Part shown: positions 29,396-38,647 of the stretch, piece by piece
Position numbering within the stretch: position 1 is the first letter of the stretch
Layout of the letters: each line of letters opens with the position of its first letter
Source of the DNA: Albidovulum inexpectatum
GTDB lineage: Bacteria > Pseudomonadota > Alphaproteobacteria > Rhodobacterales > Rhodobacteraceae
NCBI RefSeq assembly: GCF_002927635.1
Contig: NZ_PRDS01000005.1
Coordinates: 204,127-268,126 of the forward strand
DNA: 64,000 nucleotides
Direction of reading: 5' to 3'
The notes under the pieces: generated by a model
Seen by the model: the letters and a program-made list of their open reading frames with translations, nothing else
Databases searched by the model: none
Told to the model about the DNA's origin: nothing
Program-made: the position numbers and the translations under genes

Positions 29396-30166
29396 TTAAT
29401 GGATCGCCCGGGGGCGGATCATCGCCACGGGGCGCTTCTGGCGGCGCGAAGGAGTCAGGTGGACTTCGGCCAAGGCTTCATCAAGCGCGGTTTCAATGCT
29501 GGCGGTCATGCTTGCGGCGCTTTCTGCCCCGACGCGCGCGGTACGGGCCGGATCAGCAGAACTTTCATCCGAAGGCGACAGGGCATCGCGCGCGATATCA
29601 AGCGCTGCCTGCATGTCAAGCGACTGAAGCTCGGCCCATTCCAGGGCGACTCGGGTCAGGGCCGATGATGCAGCCGACAGGAAATCATTCAACACCTTGG
29701 CCGATGTGGCCGTGCCAAATTCCCCCGTATGGATGGCCCGGCGCGACAATCTCGCAAGCAGGGGGTCAAGTGCCGCGATCGGTTCGGGTTCACCCCCGAG
29801 GAAGAAGGTCAACCTGCCTTCCCGGGCATCCTGTTGCGACCCGATGAAGGGGGCGTCTACCAGCGCGACATGGCGCGGAATTCGCGCGCGTAGGGCGCGA
29901 ACGAAGCGCGGCGGAAGATCCGCCGCTATGACAATCTTCGAGCGAATGGGCAGCTGCCGGGCCAACCCCGACTGACCGATCAGGATATCCTCGAGCTCCA
30001 GCAGGTCATGCGGCACAAGCAACAGCGTGGAAAGCTGCTGCAAGCCATTGCCACGGTTTCTGACCAGTTCGTCGGTCGGGCGGATATCGATCCCGCCGGC
30101 TTGCAGCCTGGCAAGGAATGTCGCGGCGAAGGGCCCCGACCCTGCTATGCCGAGTGTTTCGGTCAA
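29396..30166 (-). CDS. NAD(P)-binding beta-hydroxyacid dehydrogenase-like protein
   Basis: 256 residues. Seen: a Rossmann loop close to the N-terminus (GIAGSGPFAATF, residues 6-17), a VDAPFIGS segment (103-110) like the substrate motif of 3-hydroxyisobutyrate dehydrogenases, and Lys157/Asn160 in SAKVLNDF at the family's catalytic position. The start is inferred as TTG 30166, which overlaps the stop of the AAA ATPase gene (TTGA); the longer frame to 30259 lies inside that gene. Substrate unknown. Coupling with the ATPase suggests a shared role, possibly linked to the pilus locus. Confidence 0.75.
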   Translation of the reverse strand: MTETLGIAGSGPFAATFLARLQAGGIDIRPTDELVRNRGNGLQQLSTLLLVPHDLLELEDILIGQSGLARQLPIRSKIVIAADLPPRFVRALRARIPRHVALVDAPFIGSQQDAREGRLTFFLGGEPEPIAALDPLLARLSRRAIHTGEFGTATSAKVLNDFLSAASSALTRVALEWAELQSLDMQAALDIARDALSPSDESSADPARTARVGAESAASMTASIETALDEALAEVHLTPSRRQKRPVAMIRPRAIH

Positions 30167-31473
30167 TGCACGATCTTCTCGTCGCGAACGAACATGTTCG
30201 CCCATGCTCGATCGATGAGTTCGGGAGTCATCTGATACGGAATTCCTTCGAAATTGCAAATGGCGATCATCTGATCGATCAGGAATTGGGGTTGGTAGTT
30301 CGCGTATTCGTTGTTGATCGTCGGATACTTCACCTTCAGGAGGTGCAGCAGGGCCTTTTCGTCAAGCGGCATCTTCTTCTTCTTGGCCACCATCGCAAAG
30401 ATCTTCAGGAACATCTCCTGGTCAGGACCGTCGATCTTGATCTTGAAGAAGATCCGGCGAAGCGCCGCCTTGTCGAAGATCTCGTTCGGGTGGAAGTTGG
30501 TCGAGAAGATGACAAGCGTGTCGAATGGGACCTCGAACTTTTCGCCCGATTGCAGGGCAAGGATATCACGATTTTCTTCCAGAGGAACGATCCAGCGGTT
30601 CACGATCTTCTGAGGTGGTTCGGACTGACGGCCAAGGTCGTCGATGATGAAGACACCACCGGTTGCCTTCATCTGCAGCGAGGCGGTGTAGGTCCGTGCC
30701 GTCGGGTTATACGTCAGGTCCAGCATGTCCAGCGTCAATTCGCCGCCGGTAATGACAGTGGGGCGTTCACACAGGACGTAACGCTGGTCGAACCGCGCCG
30801 AGGTCCTGCGCAGCGAGGTGGGGTCTTCCTCGACCACCTCGGCCGCGGTGTGGACGATCGGGTCGTAGACCGTGATGACCTGTCCCGCATATTCCACCGC
30901 GCGGGGGACATAGATCTTGTCGCCGATCGCATCGCGGATACCGTTTGAAATCGAGGACTTGCCGTTCCCCGGCGGGCCATACATCAGGATCGATCGCCCG
31001 GCACTGACCGCCGGCCCAAGATGATCCAGCAGGGAATCGGGCAGGATCAGATGGCCCATCGCCTGCGTCAGCTGTTGACGCGTGATCTGAATGTTGCGGA
31101 TCGACTGACGCTTGACCTGTTCGCGGTACATTTCCAGCGGCACGGGCATCGCGCCGTAATATTCCGATTGCGACAGCGCATCGAGCGCGCGCGCCTTGCC
31201 GGCATCAGTCAGCTGATATCCCATCTCCTTGGACGCGGTGGCATGCAGCGTACCGGTCGCCTCCAGCAGCTTCTGGCTGCGCGCAAGATCGACCAGCTCC
31301 TGCGTGACGGCCACCGGCAGGGCAAGCGCGCGCGACATCTGGCTGACCTGCTCGAGATTCATGCGGAAGATCGTCTTCAGCAGCAGATCGCGCATCACAA
31401 CGATCGACAGGCCCGTCTCCTCCAACGATCGGGGGGCGGGTGGCGCGATCACGTTCGAAACCTGCATGTTCAT
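30163..31473 (-). CDS. AAA family ATPase next to the Tad pilus locus
   Basis: 436 residues. Seen: an N-terminal, mostly helical domain of about 150 residues, Walker A MYGPPGNGKSS (GPPGNGKS at 166-173), Walker B GGVFIIDDLGRQ (about 272-283), the sensor-like VIFSTN (about 321-326) and a C-terminal helical lid. No membrane helix. ATG 31473 follows AAGGA at 9 bases; an ATG at 31467 is an alternative. Not recognised as a known named family. It sits between the tad cluster and folD and is coupled to the dehydrogenase-like gene. Confidence 0.8.
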   Translation of the reverse strand: MNMQVSNVIAPPAPRSLEETGLSIVVMRDLLLKTIFRMNLEQVSQMSRALALPVAVTQELVDLARSQKLLEATGTLHATASKEMGYQLTDAGKARALDALSQSEYYGAMPVPLEMYREQVKRQSIRNIQITRQQLTQAMGHLILPDSLLDHLGPAVSAGRSILMYGPPGNGKSSISNGIRDAIGDKIYVPRAVEYAGQVITVYDPIVHTAAEVVEEDPTSLRRTSARFDQRYVLCERPTVITGGELTLDMLDLTYNPTARTYTASLQMKATGGVFIIDDLGRQSEPPQKIVNRWIVPLEENRDILALQSGEKFEVPFDTLVIFSTNFHPNEIFDKAALRRIFFKIKIDGPDQEMFLKIFAMVAKKKKMPLDEKALLHLLKVKYPTINNEYANYQPQFLIDQMIAICNFEGIPYQMTPELIDRAWANMFVRDEKIVH

Positions 31474-31619
31474 GTGAGTTGATCCTTGATCGATCTTGTC
31501 TGTACTGGTCTGGCCGAATTGCCACGCCCGGAATGTTCGTATCCAACCGGGATTCAGCCTGGGACAATGCCCGGGTAATGTGGCCAAAAAATGGAAACAA
31601 TTTTGGGATCCTGGTTCGA

Positions 31620-33284
31620 ATGGGCAGTTCACGCGCGATCCGTCTTTTGGCGTTCCTTGGCCTGGTGGTCGGCATTCTTGGGGGCGTCTCGCTGGTCAAG
31701 GGCGGGATCTATCTGGGCAAGCACGAAGGCGATGCCATGCACCTGGCCGAGCTGGTGCTGCGCATGGCGGACGGCCAGTTGCCGCACCGTGACTTCATGA
31801 CGCCCATCGGAATTCTGGCCATCGCGCCAATCGCGGCATTCGTATCGTTGGGGCAGGGGATCGGCATGGCGTTTCTGCTGGCGCAATGTCTTGTTGCGCT
31901 GACACTTCTGCCCGCCGTCTTGCGGGTTGCGATCAGTCGCCTGACCGGGGTCTGGCCATGGGCCTATGGTGGCTTCGTAATGGCGCTGTGCGTAGCGCTT
32001 GTTCATGGCGAGGCGCATTCGGCCATCTCGGTATCCATGCATTACAATCGCTGGGCCTGGGCAGTGGCCTTCGTGGTTCTGCCGCTCGCCCTTCTGCTGC
32101 CGCATGCGAAGGAACGTCCATTCGTTGATGGCGCCATTGTCGGGATCGGAATGGCGGTGCTGGCGCTGATGAAGGCGACCTATTTTGTCGCGCTGGCTCC
32201 GGGCGTTGCCGTTGCGCTGATCGCGCATCGTCGGTTTGCGATGCTGGGCTGGGCGGTTCTTGCGGGGCTGGCCATCGCAGCGATGACCACGTTGCTTTGC
32301 GGCACCGACTTCTGGTGGGCCTATTTGCAAGACCTTCTGACCGTTGCGAGCAGCGACAGTCGCCCCGCGCCGGGGGAAGACTTCGTGACCGTGGTGGCGG
32401 GTCCAGCAAATATCGGCGCAAGCCTGTCCATTCTGGCGGCCGTGATATTCCTTCGGCAGGCCGGGCGCGCGGCCGAAGGTGTGGCGCTGCTGATCCTGAT
32501 GCCGGGGCTGTTTTACATCACCTATCAGAACTTCGGCAACGATCCGCAATGGATACTGCTTCTGGCGCTGCTTTCATTCGCCCTGCGGCCCGACGCGGAC
32601 CATAGGAACGGGCTGGGATGGCGCTTGCGCGATGCGCTGTCCTATGTGGGGGTGATCGCCCTTGCGCTTGGGCTGGCGTCGGCAGTCAACGTGGCGCTCA
32701 GCCCCTTTCGAAATCTGGCGGCCAAGACGGACGACACGACGCCATTGCTGTCACATCTGCCCCAGCACGCGGATCTGCGCGCACTGACGCCGCGCCTGTT
32801 CACGATCCGCCGGGTGGAATCCATGACCGAGCCCGGCGAGCCATTTGCGGTCTTCCGGGATCGTGTCGAGCACGAGGACCCCGTGGTTCTGAATGGAGAG
32901 ACGCTGCCCGAATGCGCTCAGGAAGGTGGCATCACCGCCTGGTTCGAACTTGTTTCTGCCGAGTTGGAGGCGGCGGGATTCGCCGGATCGGCGATCATGG
33001 GGACGGATCTGTATTCGGCCTATTGGCTTTACGGCGACTTTCGCCCGGTGATTGGCGCCGCCCCGTGGTATTACGGCGGCCTGCCGGGAATCGAGAATGC
33101 CGACTATGTCGTCATCCCACTATGCCCGCTGTCGCGCAGTCTGCGCGCCTCGATGTTGAAGTCTCTGGAGGAGACGGGCTGGCAGCTGAACGAAGTCTTG
33201 CGCACGAGCCTTTACGTCGTTGCCGCGCCGGTCGCGCCGAACAGGAATGCGACGAGTGACGGGAAGGCCATCAGCGACAGGTAG
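31620..33284 (+). CDS. Polytopic membrane protein of unknown function
   Basis: 554 residues. Seen: about 10 hydrophobic segments in the first 390 residues, beginning LLAFLGLVVGILGGVSL, with an early EGDAMHLAELVLRMADGQLPHRDF region and charged short loops, then a C-terminal soluble domain of about 150 residues. The layout is that of GT-C glycosyltransferases, whose catalytic acids sit in the first periplasmic loop, so a lipid-linked sugar transferase is possible but unproven. The last 73 bp overlap the 3' end of the convergent prepilin peptidase gene. ATG 31620 is the likeliest start; 31578 is possible. Confidence 0.7.
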   Translation: MGSSRAIRLLAFLGLVVGILGGVSLVKGGIYLGKHEGDAMHLAELVLRMADGQLPHRDFMTPIGILAIAPIAAFVSLGQGIGMAFLLAQCLVALTLLPAVLRVAISRLTGVWPWAYGGFVMALCVALVHGEAHSAISVSMHYNRWAWAVAFVVLPLALLLPHAKERPFVDGAIVGIGMAVLALMKATYFVALAPGVAVALIAHRRFAMLGWAVLAGLAIAAMTTLLCGTDFWWAYLQDLLTVASSDSRPAPGEDFVTVVAGPANIGASLSILAAVIFLRQAGRAAEGVALLILMPGLFYITYQNFGNDPQWILLLALLSFALRPDADHRNGLGWRLRDALSYVGVIALALGLASAVNVALSPFRNLAAKTDDTTPLLSHLPQHADLRALTPRLFTIRRVESMTEPGEPFAVFRDRVEHEDPVVLNGETLPECAQEGGITAWFELVSAELEAAGFAGSAIMGTDLYSAYWLYGDFRPVIGAAPWYYGGLPGIENADYVVIPLCPLSRSLRASMLKSLEETGWQLNEVLRTSLYVVAAPVAPNRNATSDGKAISDR

Positions 33285-33766
33285 AACAGGAAGGTCCCGA
33301 CAAGGGCCAGCCCCATCGGAAAATCCTTGCGCGTCCAGCTGACCCAGCCCGGCGTCAGTCTGCGCACGGCGGGTATCGCTCGCAGCAGCCGGTGGGCGGC
33401 AAAGGCGCCCAGCAGGAAGGCTGCGAATACCGGCAGCACGATGGGAAGATGCGTCGGCGCAATGAACGGGGCAGCCGCCGCCGCGAATTTCGCGTCGCCC
33501 GCACCGACATGCGCAACCGCGTTCAGCACGAAGCCGATCAGCAGGACGACCACGAAATTGAGCCATCGCCAGGCCCAGGGCTCGAGCGGCAGAAGAACCG
33601 GCCCCGCCAGGGCAAAGATCGCCATGACGGCCAGAACCGCCTTGTTGGGAATTTTCATCGTGCTGAGATCGGACCACGCGACCCAGGCGCAGACCGGCAG
33701 GCACAGAACAAGAAAGACGCGATAGGCAAAGGTGACGGCCTCGAGACCTTCGAACGGATTCAGCAT
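33212..33766 (-). CDS. cpaA: Prepilin peptidase, TadV/CpaA type
   Basis: Aspartic membrane protease, 184 residues, that cleaves Flp prepilins. Seen: the two catalytic Asp residues, Asp33 in WSDLSTMKIPN and Asp91 in the GAGDAK motif, within about six membrane helices. Lacks the N-terminal methyltransferase domain of PilD, as expected for TadV. Last gene of the cpaE–cpaF–tadB–tadC–TPR–tadD–cpaA run. Confidence 0.92.
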   Translation of the reverse strand: MLNPFEGLEAVTFAYRVFLVLCLPVCAWVAWSDLSTMKIPNKAVLAVMAIFALAGPVLLPLEPWAWRWLNFVVVLLIGFVLNAVAHVGAGDAKFAAAAAPFIAPTHLPIVLPVFAAFLLGAFAAHRLLRAIPAVRRLTPGWVSWTRKDFPMGLALVGTFLFYLSLMAFPSLVAFLFGATGAATT

Positions 33767-33770
33767 CGGG

Positions 33771-34631
33771 TCAGCCCTTCGAGACGGTCTTGTTCAGGGC
33801 TTCGAGCGCGCGGGCGGCCTGTTCGAAATGCCTGGGGCTGGTTTCGACGGCGTCTTCCAGCAGGCCGCGCCCGATCGTGACGTCGCCCTGCTTGATCGCC
33901 GTCAGCGCGGCCGTGTACAACAACTGGGCCTGTTCCTCTTGCGTCATCTGGATCAACGGGAGATCGTATTTGCGTTGCGCGGCGCGGGCCAGGACCAGGT
34001 TGTTCTTGATCGTGAAGTTGTTGGGATCATAGGTCAGTGCTTCGGCGAAAAGACGCTCTGCAGATGCGAAATCGCCGCGCGACAGCTTGGAAAAGCCCCA
34101 ATTGTTGAGAACCCCGCCCGGCTGTGTCGTCAGACCAAGCGCCGTTTCATAGAACGAATCCGCCTTGGACCATTGCTTGTTGGCATCTGCGACCATGGCC
34201 TCGAGCCTGTAGCGGTCATAGGTTTCATGCGTCGGGGGGATGCTGTCCAGAACTGCCTTGGCCTTGGACCATTCATTGGCCCGGATAAGGGCGTCGGCGT
34301 AGGCAACGCGGTCGTCATTGGTCGCTTCGGGCGAATTCACGATCTCGGCCCAGACCGCACTGGCCTGAACGGGTTTGCCGGCACGTGTCAGCGACTTTGC
34401 CAGCCCGCGCTTGAGTTCGATCCTCTCGGGGTTTTGCGCAGATGTGCGGGCGAAGTAGTCCACCGCCTCGTTCGGATCGGCCGCGTTCAGCATCACCTCG
34501 TTGAGGTTGCTTTCGTCGATGACATTCACGTCCTTGAGAGCGCGCTTTACATCCGCATTCGACGTGTTTCCGCAGGCGGACAGGGCCGCGATGGCCGCAA
34601 TCGTGACGGTAAGTAATGCCTGTTGGCGCAT
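33771..34631 (-). CDS. tadD: Tad pilus TPR lipoprotein TadD
   Basis: 286 residues. Seen: lipoprotein signal MRQQALLTVTIAAIAALSAC with lipobox LSAC (Cys20), followed by several TPR-like helix pairs (for example LKRGLAKSLTRAGKPVQASAVW and AYADALIRANEWSKAKAVLD). Known: TadD is an outer-membrane pilotin-like protein for the secretin. 4 bp upstream of cpaA. Confidence 0.85.
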   Translation of the reverse strand: MRQQALLTVTIAAIAALSACGNTSNADVKRALKDVNVIDESNLNEVMLNAADPNEAVDYFARTSAQNPERIELKRGLAKSLTRAGKPVQASAVWAEIVNSPEATNDDRVAYADALIRANEWSKAKAVLDSIPPTHETYDRYRLEAMVADANKQWSKADSFYETALGLTTQPGGVLNNWGFSKLSRGDFASAERLFAEALTYDPNNFTIKNNLVLARAAQRKYDLPLIQMTQEEQAQLLYTAALTAIKQGDVTIGRGLLEDAVETSPRHFEQAARALEALNKTVSKG

Positions 34632-34658
34632 TTGCTGCGTCCCTTTTCTGCTCTTGCC

Positions 34659-35222
34659 TCAGGGCGCGGTCAGAAGCAGGTATTGCCCGTTCCCGCGCCG
34701 TACCAGGGAAAACTCGCCCTCTGGGCCGGAATCATACGATGGATTGTCCACTTTTGCGAGGGAAAGGCGAAGGTTCTGGCGGATCTCGTCAGACCTGCCG
34801 TTGTCCAGGGCGAAGGCGGTCTTGAAGACTTGACTGGCCTCGGCGTATTCGCCCTTCTCCATCAGGACGACGCCCAGGTTGTTCCATGCGGGGACAAAGG
34901 TTTCGTCCTTCTGGATCGCCAGCCGCAGGATCGTTTCCGCCTGTCCGAGCCGGCCCAGCCGCAGATTGGCCGATCCGATGGCCGACAACGTGTCGACGTT
35001 TATTCCTTGCTCGGCCGCTGCGCGGTAATAGGCCTTGAGCGCAAGCTCGTATTCACCCGCCGCCATCAACCGGTGTCCGACGATCAGACCATCGACGGAT
35101 TCTTCGCCGGGAACCGGATCCGTCGGGGCATAGGGCCCGCCGATATCGGAGTGTCCGTCCGCCATCTGACAAGCGGCCAAGAGGACGGAAAGGACGAATC
35201 CAGGGAAAGGGCGGGCTGCCAT
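34659..35222 (-). CDS. TPR-repeat lipoprotein of the Tad locus
   Basis: 187 residues. Seen: a signal peptide with lipobox LAAC near residue 18 (FVLSVLLAACQ), then two or three TPR units (GEYELALKAYYRAAAEQG, NLRLGRLGQAETILRLAI, AWNNLGVVLMEKGEYAEASQVF). A second TadD-like protein next to tadD is common in alphaproteobacterial tad loci. Confidence 0.82.
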   Translation of the reverse strand: MAARPFPGFVLSVLLAACQMADGHSDIGGPYAPTDPVPGEESVDGLIVGHRLMAAGEYELALKAYYRAAAEQGINVDTLSAIGSANLRLGRLGQAETILRLAIQKDETFVPAWNNLGVVLMEKGEYAEASQVFKTAFALDNGRSDEIRQNLRLSLAKVDNPSYDSGPEGEFSLVRRGNGQYLLLTAP

Positions 35223-35227
35223 GATCC

Positions 35228-36217
35228 TCAGGGGCGGAAATTCGCGAAGACCTGCATCATGTCATAAACCGACGGCCCGACAAGGATAACCAGAAGCGGC
35301 GGGACCGTGAACATCATGGTCCCCAGCGTCATCTTGGTTGGCAGCTTGTTGGCAATTTCCTCGGCCCGCATGACGCGCTTGTCGCGCATCTCGGCCGAAT
35401 ACACCCGCAGGGCATCGGCAATCGACGTGCCGAATGTCTGCGACTGGATCATGACAGTGACGAAAGACGAGATATCAGGAATTCCAACCCGCTCCGAGAA
35501 TGCGCGCAGGACGGAAATGCGATCCTTGCCGGCCTTGGTTTCCTGGGCGACGATCTCCAGCTCCTCGGCAAGGGTGGGATACCCCACCTTCAACTCCTTG
35601 GAGACACGCATCAGCGCCTGGTCAAGAGATTGCCCGGCCTCGACGCAGACAAGAAGCATGTCCAGCGCGTCGGGGAAGGCATTCTGCATTTCCTGCTGAC
35701 GGGTCTGGATCCGGCGTTCTACCCAGTATCGGGGCAGGAAATAGCCGACGAGCCCGGGAACAAGGACATAGAGCGCAAGCTGGGTCGTCGAGACGTCGCC
35801 GCTTGCCGAACTGATCAGACCGAAAATGACGCCGACGACAAGAAACGAGATGCCCAGTATGAACTGGATGGCGTGGAACTTGCGCACGGCATCGCGCCCG
35901 CGATAGCCCGCCCGCAGCATCTTGAGCCTGGCCGTCGAAAGCTCCTCTTCGGTCTTCGGCTCCAGGAAGGATGCGAATTTTTCCAGCTTGTCATTCTTCC
36001 TGCTGCTGCGAAGCGTGGCGCGCGGTTGGGATGACTGGGTCTTGGTGGCTCCCGCCGGGCGCGCAGTTTCGCGCAGCTTGTCCCATGGGTCCGCCCGCTT
36101 CTTCAGGATCACGGGCAGCGTCACGCCGATCATCAGCACGCCAAGGATCGCCACGGCATAGAGCGGTCCAAGCGGCCCCAGAAGATTTACCAGATATTCG
36201 TTCAGTGCGCTCAGCAT
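35228..36217 (-). CDS. tadC: Tad inner-membrane platform protein TadC
   Basis: T2SSF family, 329 residues. Seen: an N-terminal helix, a cytoplasmic domain from about 60-110, two central helices (FHAIQFILGISFLVVGVIFGL), a second F domain with DALDMLLVCVEAGQSLDQALMRV and a C-terminal helix (MFTVPPLLVILVGPSVYDMM). Pairs with TadB, 10 bp upstream, to form the inner-membrane platform. Confidence 0.9.
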   Translation of the reverse strand: MLSALNEYLVNLLGPLGPLYAVAILGVLMIGVTLPVILKKRADPWDKLRETARPAGATKTQSSQPRATLRSSRKNDKLEKFASFLEPKTEEELSTARLKMLRAGYRGRDAVRKFHAIQFILGISFLVVGVIFGLISSASGDVSTTQLALYVLVPGLVGYFLPRYWVERRIQTRQQEMQNAFPDALDMLLVCVEAGQSLDQALMRVSKELKVGYPTLAEELEIVAQETKAGKDRISVLRAFSERVGIPDISSFVTVMIQSQTFGTSIADALRVYSAEMRDKRVMRAEEIANKLPTKMTLGTMMFTVPPLLVILVGPSVYDMMQVFANFRP

Positions 36218-36227
36218 GGCGTTCCCC

Positions 36228-37196
36228 TCAGACCTTGATGTCGGTCATCATGCGCATGAAGATCATGTTGATCCCCAACATGATGAAGACGAAAAGGGCC
36301 GCCGGCACGAAAAAGGCCGTGTCCTTGACCTTGTCGAAATAGTCCGGCTTTGCAAGCTGGATTATCAGCAGGACGAAAAGCGGAAAGCCCGACAGGAATG
36401 CGCCCGACCATTTTGCTTCGGCCGTGATCGCGCGGACGCGACGGAACAGGCGGAAACGGGCGCGGATAACCTTTGCAAGACCGTCAAGGATCTCGGCCAG
36501 GTTGCCGCCTGATTGCTGCTGGATGGTCACGGCGACCGCAAGGAAGCGAAGGTCCTGCATGTCGAGGCGTTCGGCCATGTCACGCAGGGCCTCGGAAATG
36601 TCGCGCCCATAGGCAGCCTCGTCTGCGATCAGGCCGAATTCCGTGCCCAGCGGGTCGGGGACTTCCTTGGCGACGATCTGGATGGCCGAGGAAAATGGGT
36701 GCCCCACACGCAGCGAACGAACCATGAGCTCGACCGCGTCGGGCAGCTGCTCCTCGATCATGCTCATGCGTTTCTTGGCCTTGCGGCTGATCCAGAAATA
36801 GACGGCCCCGATACCCATCACCAGCGACAGCGTGATCTGAACGGGCGTTGACGCCTGGGTGCCGATCTTGAGGCCGATGAAGGCGACAAAGCTCAGAAGC
36901 GCCATGATCCCGACCAGCGCCCTGGGCGAAAAGACGATATTTGCCTTCTGTGCCTTGGTCGCCAGCAGCGAGTAGAAGGGTATGCCCTTGGCCTTCAGGT
37001 GCTGGCTGGCTTCCTTGCGAAGCTGCTCCAGAACCTGCTCGCGCTTGCCGCCCTTTTCCAGAAGCTCGAGCCGGCGATTGACGCGCGAGTTGAGCGAGAT
37101 CGACTTGCCGAAGGCAAGCAGATACAGACCTTCTACCAGCAACAGGACGGCAAGGAAAATGGCCGCGTAGATCAGCGGGGCGGGGCTCAGGATCAT
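36228..37196 (-). CDS. tadB: Tad inner-membrane platform protein TadB
   Basis: T2SSF family, 322 residues. Seen: an N-terminal helix (LIYAAIFLAVLLLVEGLYLLAFG), two helices near 90-130 and the F domain (PDAVELMVRSLRVGHPFSSAIQIVAKEVPDPLG). C-terminal helices include FLSGFPLFVLLIIQLA. It precedes tadC and follows cpaF by 6 bp. Confidence 0.9.
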   Translation of the reverse strand: MILSPAPLIYAAIFLAVLLLVEGLYLLAFGKSISLNSRVNRRLELLEKGGKREQVLEQLRKEASQHLKAKGIPFYSLLATKAQKANIVFSPRALVGIMALLSFVAFIGLKIGTQASTPVQITLSLVMGIGAVYFWISRKAKKRMSMIEEQLPDAVELMVRSLRVGHPFSSAIQIVAKEVPDPLGTEFGLIADEAAYGRDISEALRDMAERLDMQDLRFLAVAVTIQQQSGGNLAEILDGLAKVIRARFRLFRRVRAITAEAKWSGAFLSGFPLFVLLIIQLAKPDYFDKVKDTAFFVPAALFVFIMLGINMIFMRMMTDIKV

Positions 37197-37202
37197 GTGC
37201 GC

Positions 37203-38630
37203 TTACTCCGCGGCGACGGGTTCATAGATGGAGGGAGGCAGGTCGTAGCCCCAGGCCTTGAAGCGATCGGAATAGGCCGAGCGCACGCCGGTCGCCGTGA
37301 AGCGCCCGATGATCTTTCCATCCGGCGCAAGGCCCAGCCGTTCGTAGCGGAAGATCTCCTGCATCGAAATGACGTCGCCCTCCATGCCCGTGATTTCGGT
37401 GATCGACACCATGCGACGCGAGCCGTCCTGCAGGCGACTTGCCTGCACGACAAGATTCACGGCGCTGGCGATCTGGCTGCGCACGGCCTTGATGGGCATC
37501 TCGATGCCGGCCATGGCAACCATGTTTTCCAGTCGCGAGATGGCATCGCGCGCCGAGTTCGCGTGAATCGTGGTCATCGATCCGTCGTGGCCCGTGTTCA
37601 TGGCCTGAAGCATGTCGATGACTTCCTCGCCGCGCGTTTCGCCGACGATGATGCGGTCGGGACGCATGCGCAGGGCGTTTCTCAGGCAGTCCCGCTGTGT
37701 CACGGCGCCCTTGCCTTCGACGTTCGGCGGACGGCTTTCCATCCGGCCGACATGGACCTGCTGCAGTTGCAGTTCCGCCGTGTCCTCGATTGTCAGGATG
37801 CGTTCGGAATTGTCGATGAACGACGACAGCGCATTCAGCGTCGTGGTCTTGCCCGAGCCCGTACCGCCCGAGACGATGACGTTCAGCCGGGTTGCCACCG
37901 CTGCCTGCAGATAGGCGGCCATCTCCTCGGTGAAGGCGCCGTAGCGGATCAGGTCGTCGACCGACAGCTTGTCCTTCTTGAATTTCCGGATCGAAACCAG
38001 CGACCCATCCACCGCGATGGGCGGGATCATGCAGTTGAAACGCGACCCGTCCGCAAGACGCGCGTCGCAATAGGGGTTCGATTCGTCCACCCGCCGCCCG
38101 ACGGCCGAAACGATCTTGTCGATGATGCGCAGCAGGTGGCGTTCATCCTTGAACTGGACGTCTGTCAGTTCCAGCTTGCCGTTGCGTTCGACGAAGACCT
38201 GATGCGGACCATTGACCAGGATGTCGTTGACCGTGTCATCCTGCAAGAGCGGCTCAAGCGGCCCGAGGCCCATGACCTCGTGATAGAGTTCCTGGAACAG
38301 CTGGGTGCGTTCGTCCTTGTTCAGGACGACGTTCATGCTTTCCAGCGCCTCGGTCGAGATGGCCACGATCTCCTGTCGCAGCTCGGCCTCGGTCGCATGT
38401 TCAAGTGCGGCGAGGTTGAGGTTGTCGAGCAGGCTCTTGTGCAGCTCGACCTTCAGTTCGTTCATCCGCTCCTTGCGCTTGCGCTCCTTGTCGATTGGCG
38501 CCGGCTGGGCGGCGACGGTCGGGGCCTTGCGCGTGACGCCGGTGGGCACGGTTGTGGCGGGAGCGGCAGGCTTGGAGGCCGCGGCCGGAGGCTGAGTGTT
38601 GCCCTGTGATTTCTTGTAGCGCGAGAACAT
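37203..38630 (-). CDS. cpaF: Tad pilus motor ATPase CpaF/TadA
   Basis: Secretion ATPase, 475 residues, driving pilus assembly. Seen: a Pro/Ala-rich N-terminal tail, an N-terminal domain, then Walker [17 protein letters not shown], the Asp/His boxes, Walker [12 protein letters not shown], and [16 protein letters not shown]. Complete motifs and normal length for CpaF. Downstream of cpaE by 17 bp. Confidence 0.95.
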   Translation of the reverse strand: MFSRYKKSQGNTQPPAAASKPAAPATTVPTGVTRKAPTVAAQPAPIDKERKRKERMNELKVELHKSLLDNLNLAALEHATEAELRQEIVAISTEALESMNVVLNKDERTQLFQELYHEVMGLGPLEPLLQDDTVNDILVNGPHQVFVERNGKLELTDVQFKDERHLLRIIDKIVSAVGRRVDESNPYCDARLADGSRFNCMIPPIAVDGSLVSIRKFKKDKLSVDDLIRYGAFTEEMAAYLQAAVATRLNVIVSGGTGSGKTTTLNALSSFIDNSERILTIEDTAELQLQQVHVGRMESRPPNVEGKGAVTQRDCLRNALRMRPDRIIVGETRGEEVIDMLQAMNTGHDGSMTTIHANSARDAISRLENMVAMAGIEMPIKAVRSQIASAVNLVVQASRLQDGSRRMVSITEITGMEGDVISMQEIFRYERLGLAPDGKIIGRFTATGVRSAYSDRFKAWGYDLPPSIYEPVAAE

Positions 38631-38647
38631 GACGACCTCTCCTTCGC

